From contig CALUTA010000100.1 in NCBI GenBank assembly GCA_944323585.1, positions 1 to 5,763 on the forward strand: a stretch of 5,763 bases of DNA, given 5' to 3'. The notes beneath the pieces were generated by a model. The model was not told the origin of the DNA and did no database searches. It saw nothing but the letters and a program-made list of their open reading frames with translations. Positions 1 through 4,303 of the stretch are shown piece by piece; the stretch's first letter is position 1, and each line of letters begins with the position of its first letter. A program made the position numbers and the translations under genes. Source of the DNA: Candidatus Gastranaerophilales bacterium (GTDB lineage: Bacteria; Cyanobacteriota; Vampirovibrionia; Gastranaerophilales; Gastranaerophilaceae).

Positions 1-426
1 GGAACCTTGCCAAAGGTTGAATTAACAAACGGCGCAAGCCTTCACAATTTGTGCAAAAGTACGATGACTGCCATTATCGCATCTGTTGCATCAACCCTTG
101 TTGCACGTCACAGTCAGATGCATCAGGTATTTCTGGTCGAAAATTTGTCGAATTTCAATCTTGTATTTCAGCAGAAATTTACATCTCTGGTGCATACTTT
201 TATGGCTAATGCGTCGAGCTCTTATGCCGCAATCAAAACAAATTCTTATTTGTACAAATCATTGCTTTCGCAATCACGTTTGATGGCTTATGTGGATGTA
301 TTTGAGATATTTTCATTTATTGCGTTTATGCTTATTCCGCTTGCATTTTTGTTTAATACCGGCGGCAAAAGCAGTGCTTCTGTACAATCAAGCACAAAAG
401 TTGCAGAACATCCCCATCATGTTTAA
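1..426 (+). CDS. DHA2-family MFS drug exporter, C-terminal end (partial)
   Basis: The open frame runs in from the left edge with no need for a start codon; the TTG at 7 is internal. About 141 residues are visible. They match the last part of EmrB/QacA-type 14-helix exporters. There is a segment with small residues leading into a helix (NGASLHNL, then TAIIASVASTLVARHSQMHQ). A long polar loop of roughly 60 residues follows. The pattern LLSQSRLMAYVDVFEIF then leads into a final hydrophobic helix (about residues 101-119) ending in FLFNT. That order (helix 13, large loop, QA..AY.D.F motif, helix 14) is characteristic of DHA2 transporters, which expel drugs or other amphiphiles using the proton gradient. 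The tail is short, Ser-rich and ends in HPHHV. The substrate cannot be told from this end, and an emrA-like partner, if any, would lie outside the window. Family assignment is fairly secure; exact function is not. Confidence 0.8.
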   Translation, partial: GTLPKVELTNGASLHNLCKSTMTAIIASVASTLVARHSQMHQVFLVENLSNFNLVFQQKFTSLVHTFMANASSSYAAIKTNSYLYKSLLSQSRLMAYVDVFEIFSFIAFMLIPLAFLFNTGGKSSASVQSSTKVAEHPHHV

Positions 427-473
427 AATTAAAGCTTTATAAAAAATATCTTACTTTGTTAAGCGGGATGTTT

Positions 474-489
474 TGCCTTATTCAAGGCA
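474..489. other. Short perfect hairpin after the MFS gene
   Basis: TGCCTT (474-479), a 4-base loop, then AAGGCA (484-489) form a perfect 6-bp stem 48 bases after the exporter stop codon. It sits just before the promoter of the next gene. It could mark the end of the exporter transcript. However, no T-run follows on the plus strand (TGGATTGATT) and none on the minus strand, so it is not a standard intrinsic terminator. Confidence 0.3.
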
Positions 490-497
490 TGGATTGA

Positions 498-526
498 TTG
501 AAAATCTTACTCTGCCATGTTAAAAT
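498..526 (+). promoter_or_regulatory. Sigma-70-type promoter with extended -10
   Basis: TTGAAA (498-503, 5/6 to the -35 consensus) is followed by exactly 17 bases and then TAAAAT (521-526, 5/6 to the -10 consensus). A TG dinucleotide at 518-519 gives an extended -10. Transcription would start near 533, about 40 bases before the ATG at 572, and would serve the two overlapping genes for exported proteins. This is the best promoter match in the window. Confidence 0.6.
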
Positions 527-571
527 GAAACTTATTAAGCATAAAGAATTAAGAACTGTGGAGTATTTTGG

Positions 572-1264
572 ATGAAAAAGTTTATACTGATTTGTGTGTT
601 GATGTTATTCATACTGCCGGCATTTGCGGCGGATGAAACAAAATTAATTGAACACCAGACAATTCAAAGCAGAATAGATGATTGCGGAAGTAAAATTTTA
701 AATTCAAATAAAATTGAAAAGAGAGTTGTTTTTGTTTACAGTGATGCCGATAAAAGCGGGCTTTTGGAAGTTGACAAAGATTTGACACGGCGTCAGGTTG
801 TGGTTTATGCCGGGAAATACAAATTTGTGGACAGTGAAGATGAACTGGCAGCAGTGCTTTCACGGGAAATAGCCATCGCAGCAAGAACATATGACGGGAT
901 TTTTAACGGAAGCCTGAGGGCTTTGCAGATTAAGGCGGCCCCGAAAAAGTTTGAAATTGTTGCGGATAAGATCGCTGTAGATTATATGGTAAAAGCCGGC
1001 TACAATCCACTCGGGCTTATTACTTACATACAAAAAACCTCTCCCCAGAGAAGGTTTGATATGATTTCCAATAAAAACCTGACATCAAAGCGTCTTGCAA
1101 TGATTTATGAATATATTTATATGAAATATCCGTATTTTCTGGTGAATAATACATATTTAGACAATGTCCATTATCAGAATTTTCTTTTAACCTCGGTTGA
1201 GAACAGGAGATTGCTTCACGAAAAAATTAAAAATCATTCAAAGGGAAAAGTTAAGTATGAATAG
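572..1264 (+). CDS. Exported M48-like metallopeptidase homologue with degenerate zinc site
   Basis: The start is an ATG with GGAG at 560-563, 8 bases upstream, behind a good promoter. The 230-residue product begins with a Sec signal peptide (MKK, hydrophobic core, LPAFA at about 15-19, cleavage near 19/20). The middle follows the M48 peptidase plan. A strand-forming segment VVVYAGKYKF (77-86) comes before SEDELAAVLSREIAIA (88-103), the helix that normally carries HExxH. Next comes FEIVADKIAVDYMVKAGYNP (127-146), equivalent to the family's ExxxAD...AGY.P segment with the third zinc ligand. SKRL (172-175) follows, where active enzymes have HP...R. Here HExxH reads R98-E99-I-A-I102, so both zinc-binding histidines are missing while E99, E128 and D132 remain. 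Family membership is inferred from this motif order. Loss of catalysis is inferred from the missing ligands. It probably acts in the periplasm as a non-catalytic binding or scaffold protein. The stop overlaps the next gene's start by 8 bases. Confidence 0.75.
   Translation: MKKFILICVLMLFILPAFAADETKLIEHQTIQSRIDDCGSKILNSNKIEKRVVFVYSDADKSGLLEVDKDLTRRQVVVYAGKYKFVDSEDELAAVLSREIAIAARTYDGIFNGSLRALQIKAAPKKFEIVADKIAVDYMVKAGYNPLGLITYIQKTSPQRRFDMISNKNLTSKRLAMIYEYIYMKYPYFLVNNTYLDNVHYQNFLLTSVENRRLLHEKIKNHSKGKVKYE
1241..1246 (+). promoter_or_regulatory. Ribosome binding site for the 1257 start
   Basis: AAGGGA lies inside the end of the M48-like gene, 10 bases before ATG 1257. It supports this ATG over the earlier in-frame TTG at 1197, because only the ATG start places a signal peptide at the N-terminus. 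Confidence 0.5.
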
Positions 1265-1835
1265 ATTCTTAAAGACATTTGTATCTGCGTTGATGATGAC
1301 AGCTTTTTTAGCAAATGCGTCTTTTGCGCTTGTAGAAGATGAACTTGTAAAGGAAACACTGTCAGCGGAAAATGTTCAAAAGCCTGAAACCCATACAACT
1401 TATAACTATGAGGACACAGATGTTGTCGACATAAGATTGTCCGTGCTGGAAGATATTAAGAACGAAAAATATCTTCAGGAAGGCCAGATAATAAATTTCA
1501 GAGTGGTTCGGGACGTAAAATATAACGGCGAAGTTGTAATAAAACGCGGTACAATTGCGACAGCAAGAGTCGAAACAATAATAACCAACGGAATGAACGG
1601 TATTCCCGCAAGCGTTGTGTTCGGTGATTTTCGTATAGAAGGAATTCCGTGGTCAAAATTGACAAGTAATTATGAAAAGTATGGATTTGATATGAGTCTT
1701 CTGGTCTATCCTCTTAAGTGGGCATTAACGATTTTGCCGCCGACCGGATCTTTTACAAACTTTATAAAAGGCGGGCATGTCAGACTTAAATCAACTAATA
1801 TAATCACAATACAATATCACCCGAATTGGCTTTAA
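1257..1835 (+). CDS. Secreted beta-rich protein of unknown function
   Basis: The product has 192 residues. I chose ATG 1257 because it yields a clean signal peptide (MNRFLKT, hydrophobic stretch, ANASFA, cleavage near residue 24) and has an upstream AAGGGA. The mature part opens with an acidic, polar linker (about 25-57). A compact domain rich in beta strands follows, with EGQIINFRVVRDV (75-87), then N-G-x-x-V-I-K-x-G-T-x-A-x-A-x-V (90-105), then SVVFGDFRIEGIPW (119-132). The tail KGGHVRLKSTNIITIQYHP contains another gated strand pair. The 'NG..VIK.GT.A.A.V' layout recalls a domain seen in many exported hypothetical proteins of Gram-negative bacteria, but I cannot name the family. No catalytic motif, lipobox or further membrane anchor is apparent, although 148-162 (LLVYPLKWALTILPP) is hydrophobic and could contact membrane. 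The ATGAATAG overlap with the preceding gene implies translational coupling, so the two exported proteins are probably made in step. Confidence 0.75.
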   Translation: MNRFLKTFVSALMMTAFLANASFALVEDELVKETLSAENVQKPETHTTYNYEDTDVVDIRLSVLEDIKNEKYLQEGQIINFRVVRDVKYNGEVVIKRGTIATARVETIITNGMNGIPASVVFGDFRIEGIPWSKLTSNYEKYGFDMSLLVYPLKWALTILPPTGSFTNFIKGGHVRLKSTNIITIQYHPNWL

Positions 1836-1930
1836 GTTTTTGTAAAGATACATAACAAAATTTACAGCCTGCGCAAAATTTATTATTTACGGTTTTTTAC
1901 CCTTATGTACAAAAAAAAATTGGAGAAATA
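1836..1930. other. AT-rich intergenic gap without a clear promoter
   Basis: These 95 bases separate the secreted protein gene from the next gene. TTTACA (1861-1866) and TATTAT (1881-1886) look like promoter hexamers but are only 14 bases apart, so I do not call a promoter. No GC-rich hairpin with a T-run is visible. The next gene could be read through from upstream or have its own weak promoter. Confidence 0.4.
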
Positions 1931-2260
1931 ATGATTTTAAATGTAAATACCCCGTGCGACAAGCAAAATTTTGAAGGATTCGCAAAATTCAGATGTAAAC
2001 ATAAAGAAGCAAAAGCCCTTAAAAAAGCTGTAGAAGAAGCTTTGCCGGACAGTTTTGTGTTTTCGGACAAAAAACCCGGAGAAAAGAAAACATATTTTAT
2101 TTTGACTGATGAACATGCAGACAGATTTTTGGATTTTGTCGGCAAAATGAACTTTTTGGATTTGAAACAGAATATAGAAAAAATTTTGAAGGCAAAAGCC
2201 GCAAAAATTAATGTGGATGATCTGAAAAAAGCTCTGGAAGAAGGTACGCTTTCGGTTTAG
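1931..2260 (+). CDS. Small hypothetical cytoplasmic protein
   Basis: The product has 109 residues. The start is ATG with GGAG at 1922-1925, 5 bases upstream. There is no signal peptide or membrane segment, and the composition is Lys-rich (helical at the C-terminus, about residues 75-105). A short N-terminal strand region contains Q-N-F-x-G-F (residues 12-17). A Lys/Ala/Glu helix follows (about 24-37). Next is a strand ending in TYFILTD and a helix EHADRFLDFVGKM (about 54-73). The arrangement 'strand, T-D-x-x-A-D-x-F, helix' reminds me of small lineage-specific proteins in gut Melainabacteria, but that is recollection and not a search result. No function can be assigned. It is separated from both neighbours by about 100 AT-rich bases, so it is probably its own transcription unit. 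Codon use and the clean Shine-Dalgarno site make it a credible real gene. Confidence 0.7.
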   Translation: MILNVNTPCDKQNFEGFAKFRCKHKEAKALKKAVEEALPDSFVFSDKKPGEKKTYFILTDEHADRFLDFVGKMNFLDLKQNIEKILKAKAAKINVDDLKKALEEGTLSV

Positions 2261-2307
2261 CTAAAAAATATTTAATAAATCAAAAATAAAGATTTGTTAA
2301 AAAAAGC

Positions 2308-2336
2308 TTTTTAAAAAAGTGTGCTTAGGGTATGCT
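2308..2336 (+). promoter_or_regulatory. Weak candidate promoter for the phosphate operon
   Basis: TTTTTA (2308-2313), 17 bases, then TATGCT (2331-2336) is the best-spaced pair between 2261 and 2361. Each hexamer matches consensus only moderately. A 12-base palindrome (five A, GC, five T; 2301-2312) overlaps the -35, and TGCTT is repeated 11 bases apart (2322 and 2333) around the -10. The 101-base gap holds no convincing terminator for the upstream gene. Confidence 0.25.
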
Positions 2337-2350
2337 TTGTATGAATATAG

Positions 2351-2354
2351 GGAG
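2351..2354 (+). promoter_or_regulatory. Ribosome binding site deciding the start at 2362
   Basis: GGAG with a 7-base spacer to ATG 2362 identifies that codon as the start. In-frame ATGs at 2332 and 2341 lie upstream of, or overlap, this site and would add residues not expected in DUF47 proteins, which begin close to the conserved PxEDKMFF-like segment. Confidence 0.6.
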
Positions 2355-2361
2355 AAAAAAC

Positions 2362-3003
2362 ATGCCAAAATTTAATTTAATGTCATATATTCTGCCGCCG
2401 GAAGACAAGATGTTTTTCACGTATTTTCAGGACAGTGCGGAAATATGTCAGAAGACAGCAAGGTTATATGATGAAATCATGCATAACAGTCTGACGGAAG
2501 AATATAAAGAGAAAGCTTTAAAATATAAGAAAAAGGGGAAACTTTCGTACAGAGCTATTTTAAAGCAGTTGAACAAAAGCTTTATAACCCCTATTGAAAG
2601 AGAAGATATCCAGATTATTGCCGTTCAGCTGAACAAAATTAATAAAAAAATTGCAAAAGCCTGTTTAAATCTTGAAGTGTACAGATTAAATACTTACACT
2701 GAAGAAATGAAAGAACAGGCTTTAACTTTGGTTCAGGCAACAGAAAAGCTCGGTGAAATCATCAAAAAATTCAAAAAGGTTTCTGATGTCGAAAAAATTA
2801 CAAAATTGAATATAGAAATGAAAGAAATCGAATCTCAGGGAGATGAAATTCACAGACGTGCAATGAGAAATCTTTTCTCAGGCAAATATGAGGCACTGGA
2901 AGTTATCAAATTAAGAGATATTTATAAAGAAATAGAAAATGCTTTTGATGCATGTTTTTATGTCACGGATACGATTTTGAACGTAGTTTTGAAGCAGTCA
3001 TAG
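2362..3003 (+). CDS. DUF47 / PhoU-like Pit accessory protein
   Basis: The product has 213 residues, the usual length for the DUF47 (PF01865) family of all-helical PhoU relatives encoded next to Pit phosphate permeases, as in the Bacillus ykaA-pit pair. These proteins are thought to regulate or assist phosphate uptake at the cytoplasmic face of the membrane. Visible landmarks are PPEDKMFFTYF (12-22), the signature LNKSFITPIEREDI (about 69-82), and the second-half motif IESQGDEIHRRAMRNLF (about 153-169). IENAFDACFYVTD comes near the end. The family has two metal-binding halves. Here the second half keeps E-x-x-x-D and E..xxD. In the first half the equivalent E-x-x-G-D position reads K-K-K-G-K (just before the FITP motif), and the usual LDDxxD after REDI reads LNKINKK. 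The N-terminal metal site therefore appears lost. The gap to pit is 7 bases, so the two are co-transcribed and probably translationally coupled. Confidence 0.9.
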   Translation: MPKFNLMSYILPPEDKMFFTYFQDSAEICQKTARLYDEIMHNSLTEEYKEKALKYKKKGKLSYRAILKQLNKSFITPIEREDIQIIAVQLNKINKKIAKACLNLEVYRLNTYTEEMKEQALTLVQATEKLGEIIKKFKKVSDVEKITKLNIEMKEIESQGDEIHRRAMRNLFSGKYEALEVIKLRDIYKEIENAFDACFYVTDTILNVVLKQS

Positions 3004-3010
3004 GAAAATT

Positions 3011-4027
3011 ATGTCGATAACGATTTTGATTTTAATAGCGGTAATATTAGCGGCGCTGGCATTTGAATTTATAAACGGATTCCATGACTGTGCAAACGCA
3101 ATTGCGACTGTTGTTTCAACTAAAGTATTGTCGCCCAAGCAGGCGGTATTGTTTGGTGCAAGCCTTGAGTTTATCGGGGCTTTGACAGGAACACACGTTG
3201 CAAAAACAATCGGAGCGGGAATTGTCAACGGAGAAATGGTTACATTGACCGTTATTTTCTGTGCACTTTTTGCGGCCGTGTTGTGGAACCTGCTGACATG
3301 GTGGCTCGGGCTTCCGTCGAGTTCTTCACATGCATTGATAGGCGGGCTTCTCGGCGCAACTATTGTGAAAGCAGGAGTGAGTGCCGTGCATATAAAAACT
3401 TTGATGGACAAGGTAATTATCCCGATGTTTACCTCTCCGGTTCTGGGATTTTGCGCAGGATTTATGCTTATGCTTCTTCTGGCATGGGTAATTCTTATTA
3501 CAAGAGCGCACCCTGATACGGTTAATAAAAAATTCAGAAAGCTCCAGCTTTTGTCGTCCGGTTTGATGGCATTGAGCCACGGGTCAAATGATGCACAAAA
3601 GACAATGGGTATAATTACTCTGGCATTATTGGCCGGCGGAGTCCTTCATAAGAGTCCTTCGGGCGATTTTGAAATTCCGATTTACGTAATTATTGCCTGT
3701 GCTTTAACCATGGCGGCAGGCACAATGAACGGCGGATGGAAGATTATCAAAACTATGGGGCATAAAATTATCAAACTTAAACCGATTCACGGATTTGCTG
3801 CTGAAACTTCCGCTGCGGGATTGATTTTAACCGCATCACACTTTGGTATTCCTCTCAGCACAACGCATGTTATTTCAACTGCAATTATGGGTGTGGGTTC
3901 AACCCTGCATGCGCATGCGGTTAAGTGGAAAATCGTCGGAAATATTGTAACTGCGTGGGTTTTGACAATTCCAGCGTGTATGATATTGTCAGCGGCAATT
4001 TATTATCTGATTTATAAAATTTTCTAA
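3011..4027 (+). CDS. pit: Inorganic phosphate permease, Pit family
   Basis: The product has 338 residues, matching the short Pit form (about 330 residues) without the large central loop of E. coli PitA. It is a multi-helix membrane protein of the PF01384 family that imports inorganic phosphate, generally as a metal-phosphate complex driven by protons (sodium in some members). The family's inverted repeat is clear. The first half has NGFHDCANAIATVVSTK (22-38) and GLPSSSSHALIGG (100-112). The second half has ALSHGSNDAQKTMGI (187-201) and GIPLSTTHVISTAIMG (279-294). The ending VKWKIVGNIVTAWVLTIPA is typical. A charged cytoplasmic loop lies around 165-180. The start ATG sits 7 bases after the DUF47 stop, with GGA at 3003-3005 overlapping that stop codon, which suggests coupled translation. 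All key residues are present, including D26 and D194, so it should be functional. Pairing with DUF47 is the standard arrangement and fits low-affinity constitutive phosphate uptake. Confidence 0.95.
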   Translation: MSITILILIAVILAALAFEFINGFHDCANAIATVVSTKVLSPKQAVLFGASLEFIGALTGTHVAKTIGAGIVNGEMVTLTVIFCALFAAVLWNLLTWWLGLPSSSSHALIGGLLGATIVKAGVSAVHIKTLMDKVIIPMFTSPVLGFCAGFMLMLLLAWVILITRAHPDTVNKKFRKLQLLSSGLMALSHGSNDAQKTMGIITLALLAGGVLHKSPSGDFEIPIYVIIACALTMAAGTMNGGWKIIKTMGHKIIKLKPIHGFAAETSAAGLILTASHFGIPLSTTHVISTAIMGVGSTLHAHAVKWKIVGNIVTAWVLTIPACMILSAAIYYLIYKIF

Positions 4028-4029
4028 AC

Positions 4030-4035
4030 AGGAGG
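4030..4035 (+). promoter_or_regulatory. Perfect AGGAGG Shine-Dalgarno site
   Basis: AGGAGG lies between the pit stop and the ATG at 4040, with a short 4-base spacer. It is the strongest ribosome binding site in the window and supports the reality of the small downstream gene and its efficient translation from the pit transcript. Confidence 0.6.
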
Positions 4036-4039
4036 AAAA

Positions 4040-4303
4040 ATGTCTGTTCAGCGGGTAGGCATAAATAATGCCGGTACAAAACCAAAAATAAAGATGAATC
4101 CTGTTTCGGTTACAGGTTACGGGGCATTGGGGCTTGGAACATTGAGCGTGGTGAGTGCGGCTAACAAGAAAGTTAAGTCACATAAATACCTCGGATATCT
4201 TGCAGGCGCACTTGCTTTCATCCATACCGGCATAATCCTTGGCGGACGCATGACACGCCAAAATACACCGTTAAAAACTGCTGTTAAAGTTCAGGATGGC
4301 TAA
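4040..4303 (+). CDS. Small two-helix membrane protein, unknown function
   Basis: The product has 87 residues. It begins 12 bases after pit with a perfect Shine-Dalgarno, so it is probably the third gene of the phosphate operon. The N-terminus is basic and polar (residues 1-20, several Lys). A Gly-rich hydrophobic segment follows (about 22-41, containing GYGALGLG). A short Lys-rich turn (NKKVKSHK, 42-49) leads into a second hydrophobic helix (about 50-69) ending in GGR. The tail is polar. By the positive-inside rule both the turn and the N-terminus are basic, so topology is not clear-cut. The second helix starts and continues with H48 and H62 spaced H-x13-H, with G52 and G56 on one face. That spacing occurs in haem-binding helices of b-type cytochromes, but other family features are absent and I do not assign a haem role. 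I do not recognise the family. A Pit-associated small subunit or an unrelated co-transcribed protein are both possible. Confidence 0.7.
   Translation: MSVQRVGINNAGTKPKIKMNPVSVTGYGALGLGTLSVVSAANKKVKSHKYLGYLAGALAFIHTGIILGGRMTRQNTPLKTAVKVQDG

Noticed and set aside
7..9. TTG at 7 as the true start of the first gene
   Set aside because: The frame is open upstream to the window edge and the protein matches only the end of a 14-helix transporter, so the gene begins outside the window.
1197..1256. Upstream TTG start extending the secreted protein by 20 residues
   Set aside because: It would bury the signal peptide behind a polar leader lying inside the preceding gene; ATG 1257 gives a normal export signal and has its own ribosome binding site.
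1861..1886. Promoter TTTACA / TATTAT before the 109-residue gene
   Set aside because: The 14-base spacer is too short for a standard sigma-70 promoter.
1849..1909. Inverted repeat TACATAA ... TTATGTA
   Set aside because: The arms are 7 bases, AT-rich and 47 bases apart; such pairs are expected by chance in this composition.
2301..2312. AAAAAGCTTTTT palindrome as a terminator
   Set aside because: The stem is almost entirely A-T with no loop, far too weak for intrinsic termination; it is more likely simple AT-rich sequence.
2332..2361. Upstream ATG starts for the DUF47 gene
   Set aside because: The GGAG site at 2351-2354 is positioned for ATG 2362 and lies within the would-be extension; the family normally begins near the FxxYILPPEDK-like segment.
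2998..3411. Minus-strand open frame across the start of pit
   Set aside because: It lies antisense to the conserved Pit coding region, has no ribosome binding site, and its translation has no recognisable pattern; it is a shadow of pit.
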